Shown here piece after piece: positions 48,625 through 56,042 of a stretch of DNA of 64,000 nt. This DNA is from Marinibacterium sp050389775 (GTDB lineage: Bacteria > Pseudomonadota > Alphaproteobacteria > Rhodobacterales > Rhodobacteraceae). The notes beneath the pieces were generated by a model. The model was given only the letters and a program-made list of their open reading frames with translations. It made no database searches and was not told where the DNA came from. A program made the position numbers and the translations under genes. The stretch lies in contig NZ_CP177150.1 of NCBI RefSeq assembly GCF_050389775.1, forward strand, positions 45,305 to 109,304, given 5' to 3'. The number at the start of each line of letters is the position of its first letter. Positions within the stretch are counted from its first letter, which is position 1.

Positions 48625-50973
48625 TCAATGCCCGTGTGCGAGCGCGCCTCTTGCCATCTGCTCACCAATCGGCTCGCCGCCGGATGGCGATACATTGGAC
48701 TTGTGACCATTTAGAAGTCTCAACGCGTTCGCAACCACCAGCAGCGAGACGCCGACATCCGCGGCGATCGCGCCCCACATCGACGCCATCCCGAATGCCG
48801 TTGCGACGACGAAGACGGCTTTCGTCGCCAGTGAAACGCCGATGTTCTGGCGGATGATCGACATGGCGCGGCGTGAATGGCCGATGAGCCACGGTACCTT
48901 GCCGATGTCGTCCGTCATGAGGGCGATGTCGGCGGTCTCGATGGCCGCGTCGGACCCGACGGCGCCCATGGCGATGGCGTAATGCGCCCGCGCCATGGCC
49001 GGGGCGTCATTCACTCCGTCGCCAATCATCGCGACCATGTCGTGGCTTTCGACCAGTTCCTCGATGGCCGTCACTTTGTCCTCGGGCAAGAGTTCGGCAC
49101 GCACCTCGTCGATGCCGACCTCTGCCGCAACGGCGCGCGCCGTGCGTTCATTGTCGCCCGTCAGCATAACGATGGTTTTCACGCCCTGCGCATGAAGGCG
49201 CGTGACAATACCTTTGGCGTCCGGGCGGATTCGGTCGCGCAGTTCGAGGATGCCGGTCACGCCGGTCTCGTCCCCGACGGCCACAAGCGTACTGCCGGCC
49301 CCTTCGATCCGGTCACGGAGGTCCGCCGGAATGGCGCTGCCGAACCCTTTCTCCTCGGCGAACCGGTCGGAGCCGAGCCAGACTTTCCGGCCTCCTGCCC
49401 GTCCTTCCAGCCCTCGTCCCGGCACGGTGCGCGTATCCTCCGCCGCTGGAACCGCGATGCCGTCTGCCTCGGCCCGCGCAAGAATGGCACGTGCCAGCGG
49501 ATGCGATGACCGCGCTTCGAGTGCGCCCGCCAGCGTCATCAGATCTCGCGCCGAGGCCCCCCCAAGTGGATGGACGGCGGCCACCTCCGGTTCACCCATC
49601 GTGATGGTTCCAGTCTTGTCCATCGCCAGAGCCGTCGTCCGGCCTGGAGCCTCGACATACGCGCCGCCTTTTATGAGAACCCCCGCCCGCGCCGAGGCCG
49701 TCAGTGCGGCCACGATGGAAACCGGCGTCGAGATGACCAGCGCACAGGGACAGGCGATCACGAGAAGAACGAGCGCGTTATAGAACCAGTAGTCCCAGGC
49801 GCCACCGAAGACGAGCGGCGGCACTAGCGCAATGGCGACGGCCAGCGCCATGACGATGGGCGTGTAGATGCGCGCGAACTTCGCGACCCACTGCTCCACG
49901 GGCGCGCGGCGGGCGTGAGCGTCCCCCACCATGCGGATGATCTTGGCGAGCACCGTGTCGGATGCCGCTTTGGTCGCGCGCACGGTCAAAGTCCCTTCGC
50001 CGTTGATCGTGCCCGCGTAGACTTCGTCGCCTGGCTCCTTCGGCACCAGCGCACTTTCGCCGGTGATCGGCGCCTGATCGACGGCCCCTGCCCCATCAAC
50101 AACTTCACCATCCAGCGGGATGCGGTCGCCGCCGCGCACCACGAACCGTGCATTGATGGCAACAGCAGAAGCCGGCACGTCTGCTTCAGAACCATCATCA
50201 TAGAGAACTCTTGCCGTCGGCGGTGCGAGGTCGAGCAACGCCGACACGGCGTTCCGCGCGCGCCCGACGCTCCAGCTCTCGAGGTAGAGCGACAGCGAGA
50301 AGAAGAAGGCCACCGTCGCCGCCTCGAAGAACTCGCCGAGGCCAATGGCTCCCGCCACCGCGACCACCATGAGAAGGTTCATATCGGGCGACAGACGCCG
50401 CGCGGAGGACCAAGCCTTCGGGGCCACGAGCCAGACACCGAACAGGATCGCGACGGCGAAGAGCACCGCCTCGGCCAGCGGCATGGGGGACTCGCCGTGA
50501 CCCGCGAACAGGCCGAGGGCCCCGCCCATGCCGGTCTCGAAGATGTGCCAGAGAAAGCCGGCCGCCCAGAAGCCGCCGCTCAGCGCCGTGAACAGCCGCT
50601 GCCGGGCGAGATGGGCCGCCTGATCTTCCGATGCGGTTCCCGCATCCCAGGGCTTCGCACTCATGCCGGTGGTCGCAACCAGTTGCGCCACCTCGTCGTC
50701 AGTTACACGGTCCGCGCTGTCCAGAATGGTCATCCGCCCGTTGATGACGTCGAAGGCCAAATGCTCTGCTCCGCCGACCTTCGGACCGACGACCTTGTTC
50801 AGGATCGCCACTTCTTCGGCGCAGTCGAGCCCGGAGACCTGGAAGCTCCGCCCGACAGACGGCGCAGGCGTCGCCGGAGCGACGTTGCCGCATGGTCGAT
50901 CGCTTCCGCAGCAACTGTTGCCGCTCTCTTGCGAGGCGTGAGAATGATCTCGTCGGTTGGTTTCAGCAGACAT
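48625..50973 (-). CDS. zntA: ZntA/CadA-type P1B ATPase (Zn/Cd/Pb export), 782 aa
   Basis: Cys-rich start (GNSCCGSDRPCG), HMA-like domain with SGLDCAEEVAILNKVVGP, six-plus TM helices, the P1B metal motif VIACPCALVISTP, phosphorylation site MDKTGTITMGEP, ligand-domain HP in SSHPLARAIL, and GDGVNDAPAMA. An Asp in the last TM region (IAADVGVSLLVV) is typical for Zn/Cd/Pb pumps. GAGG precedes the ATG. Its PbrR-type promoter is at 51006-51036. Confidence 0.93.
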   Translation of the reverse strand: MSAETNRRDHSHASQESGNSCCGSDRPCGNVAPATPAPSVGRSFQVSGLDCAEEVAILNKVVGPKVGGAEHLAFDVINGRMTILDSADRVTDDEVAQLVATTGMSAKPWDAGTASEDQAAHLARQRLFTALSGGFWAAGFLWHIFETGMGGALGLFAGHGESPMPLAEAVLFAVAILFGVWLVAPKAWSSARRLSPDMNLLMVVAVAGAIGLGEFFEAATVAFFFSLSLYLESWSVGRARNAVSALLDLAPPTARVLYDDGSEADVPASAVAINARFVVRGGDRIPLDGEVVDGAGAVDQAPITGESALVPKEPGDEVYAGTINGEGTLTVRATKAASDTVLAKIIRMVGDAHARRAPVEQWVAKFARIYTPIVMALAVAIALVPPLVFGGAWDYWFYNALVLLVIACPCALVISTPVSIVAALTASARAGVLIKGGAYVEAPGRTTALAMDKTGTITMGEPEVAAVHPLGGASARDLMTLAGALEARSSHPLARAILARAEADGIAVPAAEDTRTVPGRGLEGRAGGRKVWLGSDRFAEEKGFGSAIPADLRDRIEGAGSTLVAVGDETGVTGILELRDRIRPDAKGIVTRLHAQGVKTIVMLTGDNERTARAVAAEVGIDEVRAELLPEDKVTAIEELVESHDMVAMIGDGVNDAPAMARAHYAIAMGAVGSDAAIETADIALMTDDIGKVPWLIGHSRRAMSIIRQNIGVSLATKAVFVVATAFGMASMWGAIAADVGVSLLVVANALRLLNGHKSNVSPSGGEPIGEQMARGALAHGH

Positions 50974-51005
50974 GAACGGACCTCAAAAGTCGGGTTGTTC
51001 AGAAC

Positions 51006-51036
51006 AACATAGTTCCTACAGTACCTAGAGGTTCAA
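51006..51036 (-). promoter_or_regulatory. PbrR/CadR-type promoter of the P-type ATPase gene
   Basis: Minus strand: -35 TTGAAC, 19-bp spacer CTCTAGGTACTGTAGGAAC with dyad, -10 TATGTT. Transcription would start about 25 bases before the ATG. Confidence 0.8.
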
Positions 51037-51140
51037 GAACATTAATTGATGGTTCTCCGGATCGCTTTTTTTGCTATGTGTCGTCGGAAAGAGGCTGGCC
51101 AACTGTTGCGGCCAGACCGACAAAACAGGAAGGAAATTCA

Positions 51141-51425
51141 ATGCGGCCGGTACTATCAAAGCAAAACGTGACGATCGGAACCACACTGTTGTTCACCGCA
51201 GGGTGTGCCATCCCTCCAAGCAGCGGGAGCGACGCGGCGAACGCTATCGGGAATATTCCCGATAGCGTCGTGGCAATGGCGGCGCCCGACCAGGATATTT
51301 CTACCGCGCGCCTTGTGCCGGACGACAGCTGTTACTGGTACCAGCATAGCGGGCCGGTCGAAACGACCTTGGTTCCGCTCCGCACGCCAAATGGCAGTCG
51401 CATCTGCGCCGCACGGGAAAGCTGA
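51141..51425 (+). CDS. Small lipoprotein, 94 aa
   Basis: Short signal with lipobox LLFTAGCAIPP and a mature part with two further Cys (DDSCYWYQHSG, GSRICAARES). AGGAAGGAA precedes the ATG at 51141. It lies alone on the plus strand between two minus-strand transcription units. The codons for NAIGNIPDSV coincide with a perfect 28-bp palindrome. Unknown function; an envelope protein linked to metal resistance by location. Confidence 0.6.
   Translation: MRPVLSKQNVTIGTTLLFTAGCAIPPSSGSDAANAIGNIPDSVVAMAAPDQDISTARLVPDDSCYWYQHSGPVETTLVPLRTPNGSRICAARES
51241..51268. repeat. Perfect 28-bp palindrome within the lipoprotein gene
   Basis: Arm ACGCTATCGGGAAT followed at once by its exact reverse complement, no loop. 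Such length without mismatch is far beyond chance and it sits in coding sequence. It may be a binding site, an extrudable cruciform or a transposon target. Confidence 0.85.
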
Positions 51426-51469
51426 GCCGCTCGGCAGACCGTCGAACCGCCCGCCAAGCCCGCGCGCGT

Positions 51470-52135
51470 CTAGCTGCGGGCGGTGACGCTGTCCTCGGCC
51501 GAATAGAGGTAGGCCGTCGATCCGAGCTCGACGTTTGGGTAGAGGTCGTTGATGTGCGCCATAACCATGCGCACGCAGCCGGAACTTGCACGACCACCAA
51601 TGCTGCTCGGATGCGGAGAGCCGTGTATCCGCAAATAGGTGTCGCGATCACCGACGTACAGGTAAAGCGCTCGAGACCCGAGCGCATTCTCCGGTCCAGG
51701 CTCCATGCCGTCGGCGATGTCCGCGTAGAGTTCGGGATCGCGGTCGATCATGTTCTGCGTCGGTTGCCAGTGCGGCCACTTGACCTTGCGCTTGATCGTA
51801 TATGTGCCCGGCTCGTATAGATTGCCACGCGCGATCGCCACACCATAGCGCATTGCCGTACCACCTTCCTCGATGTGATAGAGATAGCGCGCCACCGCAT
51901 CCACATGGATGTCTCCAGGGACGAGGCCCGCATTGGCGGCGACACGTTGCGGAAGAAAGCGCGGATGCAGACCCCAGGGATTGGACGTGGCAGGATCGTA
52001 GCCAGGCGGCGTGACTTGCGCGTCCCATTCGGCCTTTTGCGCTTCCGTGGGCCAAGAGTCGGCGAATGCCGGGCTGGCCAGCGATGCCGAGAACAGCGCG
52101 GTGGTCGATTGAATGAAATGCCTTCTCGTCAACAT
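51470..52135 (-). CDS. L,D-transpeptidase with Tat signal, 221 aa
   Basis: Twin-arginine signal (LTRRHFIQSTTALFSASLAS) and a complete YkuD domain: RYLYHIEEGGTAMRYGVAIA, then YLRIHGSPHPSSIGGRASSG and SGCVRMVMAHINDLY with catalytic His and Cys. It belongs to the ErfK/YbiS type, distinct from the lipoprotein enzyme at 48049. A PbrR-type promoter lies upstream (52256-52286), so cell-wall cross-linking appears to be metal-inducible. AAGGAG precedes the ATG. Confidence 0.9.
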   Translation of the reverse strand: MLTRRHFIQSTTALFSASLASPAFADSWPTEAQKAEWDAQVTPPGYDPATSNPWGLHPRFLPQRVAANAGLVPGDIHVDAVARYLYHIEEGGTAMRYGVAIARGNLYEPGTYTIKRKVKWPHWQPTQNMIDRDPELYADIADGMEPGPENALGSRALYLYVGDRDTYLRIHGSPHPSSIGGRASSGCVRMVMAHINDLYPNVELGSTAYLYSAEDSVTARS

Positions 52136-52255
52136 GTTAGACGTCTCCTTCGTAATTGTATGGCGGGTCGCGCAATTTCCCGGATACATTGTTGCCAGCC
52201 CGAGAGGGTTTGAGGTGGCGGTGGCAGTTTGCCCGCGGCACTGGCGCTTTGTAGA

Positions 52256-52286
52256 GGGCTAACGCCTAAAGCTACTAGAGGTTCAA
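52256..52286 (-). promoter_or_regulatory. PbrR/CadR-type promoter of the L,D-transpeptidase gene
   Basis: Minus strand: -35 TTGAAC, 19-bp spacer CTCTAGTAGCTTTAGGCGT, -10 TAGCCC. It shares TTGAACCTCTAG with the ATPase promoter. The -10 is weak, as usual for MerR-activated promoters. Confidence 0.7.
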
Positions 52287-52325
52287 GGAAAACTTTCGTG
52301 ACCCGACAAAACAGCTTCTCGCCGC

Positions 52326-53060
52326 TCAGCCGATACGTCCGAGAATCGGAAACGCATCGAGCATCCAGTATGACAGCGCGCTCAACTGTCCTGTCATCAT
52401 CGCAATTCCCATCAGGATCATCACCACACCGGCCGCTTGGTGAAGTCGTCGACCGACGCGACCTATGGCCCGCAGTCGCCCGGCGATACGGTCAGTGAAA
52501 GCAGCAACAATGAGAAAAGGAACACCGAGACCGGTTGAGTAGACAGCGAGCAAGACCATGCCTTCACCGATCGTCGCGCTGGCTGCGCTGGCTGTGAGGA
52601 TCGCGCCGAGAATAGGCCCGATGCACGGCGTCCAGCCAAAGCCGAACGCCAGACCGAGCACGTAGGAAGCAGCCGGCTGACCGCCAGGGATGTCGAGATT
52701 GAAACGGAAGTCGCGTTCCATGACCGATATTCGCGCAGCACCGATCATGAACATCCCGAACAGAATGATGATCACCCCACCGATGAGATTTAACTCATAA
52801 CGCCAACGCAACAGTGCCTGTCCGAGCGCCGTCGCCGACGCGCCGAGCGCGATGAATATGGTCGAGAAGCCAAGCACGAAGCACATGCTCAGCCACACTG
52901 CGCGCGAGGAGGAAGCGGATGCGACACCGCCTTGGGCCGCCGTGCGTCCCGCAACGTAGGAGACATACCCAGGGACCAGCGGGAGAACGCAGGGCGACAG
53001 GAACGAAATAGCTCCGGCCAGAAGCGCCGCGGTCAGGCCAAAAAGGGAGACGTCCACCAT
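52326..53060 (-). CDS. ccdA: CcdA-type thiol electron transporter, 244 aa
   Basis: Six TM helices with the two conserved Cys: ISFLSPCVLPLVPGYVSYVA (about residues 18-37) and FGFGWTPCIGPILGAIL (about 142-158). CcdA carries electrons from cytoplasmic thioredoxin to periplasmic thioredoxin-like proteins, here very probably the TlpA- and CcmG-like proteins of the same operon. Last gene of the minus-strand operon; it abuts the 52-residue gene. Confidence 0.93.
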   Translation of the reverse strand: MVDVSLFGLTAALLAGAISFLSPCVLPLVPGYVSYVAGRTAAQGGVASASSSRAVWLSMCFVLGFSTIFIALGASATALGQALLRWRYELNLIGGVIIILFGMFMIGAARISVMERDFRFNLDIPGGQPAASYVLGLAFGFGWTPCIGPILGAILTASAASATIGEGMVLLAVYSTGLGVPFLIVAAFTDRIAGRLRAIGRVGRRLHQAAGVVMILMGIAMMTGQLSALSYWMLDAFPILGRIG

Positions 53061-53219
53061 CTACTTCCGCCCCCCGGAGAAGAGCTGGCTCAACGGCAGC
53101 CTGATGGCCTCTTGCTCCGTTTGATCGAGCGGGGTGGATTGCTGAGCTGCGGCACCCAAAGGCGCGATTAGCATCCAAAGAAGGACCAACAGAAATCGAG
53201 CGGCCGGTGTTCGTGACAT
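53061..53219 (-). CDS. Small secreted peptide, 52 aa
   Basis: Signal peptide of about 24 residues (RFLLVLLWMLIAPLGAAA) followed by a 28-residue acidic-then-basic peptide (QQSTPLDQTEQEAIRLPLSQ, LFSGGRK). GGAGG precedes the ATG at 53219, and the stop is directly followed by the ccdA ATG. The coupling and the signal make it a real gene despite its size. No Cys or Met in the mature part, so it is not a metal-binding peptide of the usual kind. Confidence 0.6.
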   Translation of the reverse strand: MSRTPAARFLLVLLWMLIAPLGAAAQQSTPLDQTEQEAIRLPLSQLFSGGRK

Positions 53220-53238
53220 ACGCATCCTCCGTGTGGTG

Positions 53239-53264
53239 TCGCCGGGGGCTCGTGCCCCCGGCGA
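53239..53264 (-). terminator. Perfect GC-rich hairpin within the operon
   Basis: TCGCCGGGGGC (53239-53249), loop TCGT, GCCCCCGGCGA (53254-53264). There is no T tract. It lies between the Met-rich gene and the 52-residue gene and may cause partial termination or RNA processing, lowering ccdA expression. Confidence 0.6.
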
Positions 53265-53271
53265 AGACCAA

Positions 53272-53532
53272 TCAGCCTTTGTCTATCGAAGGCTGGGTTT
53301 TCTCCATGGATACGTTCATCGCCTCCATCATCTCCGTGCAGGCCTGCATCATCTTCATCATCGGCATCATGCCGTCCATGCCGGACATATCGCCCTGCAT
53401 TATGTTGCCTGACATGCCGTTCTCGCCGTCCATCATCTGGCCGGACGCCCCGCTGTTTTCCTGGGCAACCACAGCGGTTGCCAGGAGGGTAGCCACGGCT
53501 GCGGCGATGCTCAGATTCTTGATAGGTTTCAT
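53272..53532 (-). CDS. Secreted Met-rich protein, 86 aa
   Basis: Signal peptide (LSIAAAVATLLATAVVAQE) and a mature part with about eighteen Met (GQMMDGENGMSGNIMQGDMS, then GMDGMMPMMKMMQACTEMME) and one Cys. Met clusters of this spacing bind Cu(I) or Ag(I). AAGGAG precedes the ATG at 53532. No named family; a periplasmic copper buffer is the most likely role. Confidence 0.72.
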   Translation of the reverse strand: MKPIKNLSIAAAVATLLATAVVAQENSGASGQMMDGENGMSGNIMQGDMSGMDGMMPMMKMMQACTEMMEAMNVSMEKTQPSIDKG

Positions 53533-53567
53533 CTGTTTCTCCTTCAGGCTTCCTTTGGTTTTCGGGT

Positions 53568-53840
53568 TCAATCCCTCGTAGTGCTCGCCTCTGTGGGTGA
53601 GTTCGTCTTGTCGCAGGAGTCGGATTTGCACATCGCGCAATAGCCCAGTCCGCACATGACAGCGCACGGCGCTACAGCCAGGATGAGCGGGGCCGCCCCG
53701 ATGGCGGTCAGCCAGCCCCAGTTGAGGGCCATTCCGGCGGCGATAATCGCCATCGCCGCCAGAATCAGTCCGCGGCGCCCCAGTTTGGGACGCAACTGGC
53801 CGGCCCCGCCAACATGGGTTTCAGGTGATATGTCCGACAT
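53568..53840 (-). CDS. Small membrane protein with Cys-rich tail, 90 aa
   Basis: Two TM helices (GLILAAMAIIAAGMALNWGW and AIGAAPLILAVAPCAVMCGL) and a tail GYCAMCKSDSCDK. Together PCAVMC, YCAMC and DSC give five Cys near the membrane surface. AAGGAATG precedes the start. It belongs to a group of short hypothetical proteins seen near copper genes; a metal site at the membrane is plausible. Confidence 0.65.
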   Translation of the reverse strand: MSDISPETHVGGAGQLRPKLGRRGLILAAMAIIAAGMALNWGWLTAIGAAPLILAVAPCAVMCGLGYCAMCKSDSCDKTNSPTEASTTRD

Positions 53841-53846
53841 TGCTCT

Positions 53847-54368
53847 TCATTCCTTTTCGTTGATGATGGTCTGCATTTGAGAGATGATTTCCGGGCTGTC
53901 CCATTCGGCCGGTCCAACCAGGCGGCCGAGTTCCTCCCCGCCGCGCCCGATCAGGATCGTCGTCGGCAAGCCGAGCGCTCCGAAAGCCCACATCGCGCGG
54001 GTACTGTCCGCCAGGTAGATGTCGAGGTGCTGGATGCCGATCTCCTCGTAGAAGCGCCGGACGACCTTGAGGCCTGCCCGGTCGATGGAGAGCGGCAGGA
54101 CGTGAAAATCGTCTCCTCCGAGACGGGCCTGAAGCGCATCGAGCGTCGGCATTTCCTCGCGACACGGCACGCACCAGGTTGCCCAGATATTGAGAAGCAC
54201 GACCTTGCCCCGGAAATCCTCCAGGGTCAGGTCTCGCCCCGCTCCGTTGACGAAAGGCGGCGACAGCATTTCGCGTGGCGCATCGTGAAGCGGCATCAGC
54301 GGCTTTGCCTCGGCACGTCCCGCGAGCCCCAGAGCCGCTATTCCCGCCAAAAGTTCGCGTCGATTCAT
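53847..54368 (-). CDS. TlpA-like periplasmic thioredoxin, 173 aa
   Basis: Tat-like or Sec signal (NRRELLAGIAALGLAGRAEA), thioredoxin fold with active site WATWCVPCREEMPTL (CVPC, about residues 66-69), central insert and cis-Pro loop GALGLPTTILIGRGGEE. It is probably a reductase for periplasmic copper proteins, fed by CcdA. Overlaps the CcmG-like gene by 4 bases. Confidence 0.88.
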   Translation of the reverse strand: MNRRELLAGIAALGLAGRAEAKPLMPLHDAPREMLSPPFVNGAGRDLTLEDFRGKVVLLNIWATWCVPCREEMPTLDALQARLGGDDFHVLPLSIDRAGLKVVRRFYEEIGIQHLDIYLADSTRAMWAFGALGLPTTILIGRGGEELGRLVGPAEWDSPEIISQMQTIINEKE

Positions 54369-54937
54369 GATCCGGCTCCTTCCTGAAGGCGTCGCACCAC
54401 GGGGAGGATGTCTTCCTCCAAGGAGCGGCGGTTGAAGGGACCGATATGCTTGTAGGCGATCCGACCCTCCGCATCGATCACGAAGGTCTCCGGCAAACCG
54501 TACACGCCCCAGTTGATCGCGACCCGGCCAGTACTGTCAGCCCCGATCCTGTCGTAAGGATCGCCGAGCTCCCCGAGAAAGTCCAAGGCCTCTGCAGGTC
54601 GATCCTTGTAATTGATGCCGAAAATCGCGACTTCATCTCGAGCGGCCAGTTCGTTGAGCAGGGGCATTTCGACCCGGCACGGCACGCACCACGACGCCCA
54701 GACGTTGACGATGGACACCTGCCCTTTCAGATCGGCGGTCGAGAGGCCGTCGGAACGTCCCTCGATCGGCGGCAGATCGAATTTGGGTACCGGCTTGCCG
54801 ATTAGCGCCGAAGGCAGACCGTCATCGTTGTTGAAAAGCCCCCAATAGAATGCGCCGCCGATCACCGCGAAAACGGCCACTGGCAGCAGGGCCAGCCGCG
54901 ATGTTCGCTTTGGCGGATGCTCGGTGTGCTCAGTCAT
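54365..54937 (-). CDS. CcmG/DsbE-like thioredoxin, 190 aa
   Basis: N-terminal membrane anchor (LALLPVAVFAVIGGAFYWGL), PVPKFDLPPIEG, active site VWASWCVPCRVEMPLLNEL (CVPC, about residues 82-85), the CcmG-type INYKDRPAEALDFL and cis-Pro GVYGLPETFVID. CcmG reduces apocytochrome c before haem attachment. As a cytochrome c gene follows directly in the operon, it may serve it, or reduce copper sites. Confidence 0.9.
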   Translation of the reverse strand: MTEHTEHPPKRTSRLALLPVAVFAVIGGAFYWGLFNNDDGLPSALIGKPVPKFDLPPIEGRSDGLSTADLKGQVSIVNVWASWCVPCRVEMPLLNELAARDEVAIFGINYKDRPAEALDFLGELGDPYDRIGADSTGRVAINWGVYGLPETFVIDAEGRIAYKHIGPFNRRSLEEDILPVVRRLQEGAGS

Positions 54938-55419
54938 AGCCCACCCCTGTCGTTTGCCGAGACCTCGGCCTGGAACTCGCGTTGCCGTTCGGGCCAGGTG
55001 CTCTTGATGTAGGCGAGGACTTCGGCGATCTCGTCGTCTGTCAGGATGCCCTCGAAGGCCGGCATGTCGCTCTCATATCCTGGCACCACCGCTTGAACGC
55101 CGCCCTTCGTCACGATGAAAAGATTGCGGTCGGAATGGTGCCAGGTGTGGCCCGTTTCATCGTGCGGCGGGGCAGGCATACGGCCGTTGTCGAGACGTCG
55201 CCGCCAGTCAGGCTGGCCTTCGAGATTCTCACCATGGCAGGACGCGCAGCTTTCGGCGTAGATTTGTTTGCCTGCGATGAGGTCGTCCTCAGAGACTGGC
55301 TCTCCAAGAAAGGTCAGACCTTCGATCGCCGTCTCGTCGGGAGATGCCTGCGCCAGAACGAAACTGCCGATGACGGCAGTCGCGATCCCTGCCAGAAACA
55401 TGCCAGCAATCGGTCTCAT
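54934..55419 (-). CDS. Periplasmic cytochrome c, 161 aa
   Basis: Signal peptide (MFLAGIATAVIGSFVLAQ), haem site CASCHGENLEGQPDWRRRL (about residue 62), HTWHHSDRNLFIVTKGG, VPGYESDMPAFEG with the probable Met ligand, and IKSTWPERQREF. It is a clear paralogue of the cytochrome at 15832-16236. Start at 55419 overlaps the previous stop as ATGA. Confidence 0.88.
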   Translation of the reverse strand: MRPIAGMFLAGIATAVIGSFVLAQASPDETAIEGLTFLGEPVSEDDLIAGKQIYAESCASCHGENLEGQPDWRRRLDNGRMPAPPHDETGHTWHHSDRNLFIVTKGGVQAVVPGYESDMPAFEGILTDDEIAEVLAYIKSTWPERQREFQAEVSANDRGGL

Positions 55420-55556
55420 GTAGCGCCCCGGATGTACTTGGCCAGGGCGATCACGCTCAACACAAGGACGGCGACGAGCAGCAGCAGAACCACCCCGCCA
55501 ACAAGCATCATCGCGCCCATCATGGGCCCGTTCATCATGCCCATGCACTCACTCAT
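55416..55556 (-). CDS. Met-rich single-TM peptide, 46 aa
   Basis: SECMGMMNGPMMGAMMLVGG, followed by one TM helix (VVLLLLVAVLVLSVIALAKY). Eight Met in the first 19 residues plus a Cys would face the periplasm as a Cu(I) site. It overlaps DUF411 upstream by 8 bases and the cytochrome downstream by 4, so it is part of the coupled operon. Confidence 0.65.
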   Translation of the reverse strand: MSECMGMMNGPMMGAMMLVGGVVLLLLVAVLVLSVIALAKYIRGAT

Positions 55557-56031
55557 CGGAATAGACGGTGATGCCGCCCTCGCCGAAGGCGTAGGTCTTG
55601 AGGGTGCCGGTCTTGACGCGGGCCATCCCCGGGGCATTGGCCGGCATTCCCGGCAAGGTGATGCCAGCGATGTCCGGTCGCTCGCTCAGGAGCCGGTCGA
55701 TGATCTCGGCCGGAACCAGACCGCTGACATAATAGCCGTCGATCTCGGCGAGATGGCAGCCAATGCCGCGCTCCGGAACACCGACGTCGACCGACCGCTT
55801 GTCGAAATCCCGGTCATCCACGCGGGTGACGGTGAAGCCGTTTTCTTCGAGATAATCGGCGTAAGTATCGCAGCAACCGCAGCCCGGATCGCGCCAGATC
55901 GTGATCTGCTTCGTGCCATCGGTCGTTTCCGGCTTTGCCGTTGGCTCACTTTGTGCCCAGGTCAGCGTCGTCAGCGCCCCCGCACTGACAATACCGCCGC
56001 CGATCAGGCCGAATACCGTTCTTCTCTGCAT
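55549..56031 (-). CDS. DUF411 periplasmic metal-binding protein, 160 aa
   Basis: Signal peptide, IWRDPGCGCCDTYADYLEEN with CxCC, GIGCHLAEIDGYYVSGLVPA and ITLPGMPANAPGMARV. Same family as 44959-45414 but distant in sequence. AAGGAG precedes the ATG at 56031. Confidence 0.88.
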   Translation of the reverse strand: MQRRTVFGLIGGGIVSAGALTTLTWAQSEPTAKPETTDGTKQITIWRDPGCGCCDTYADYLEENGFTVTRVDDRDFDKRSVDVGVPERGIGCHLAEIDGYYVSGLVPAEIIDRLLSERPDIAGITLPGMPANAPGMARVKTGTLKTYAFGEGGITVYSDE

Positions 56032-56042
56032 CTCTCTCTCCT

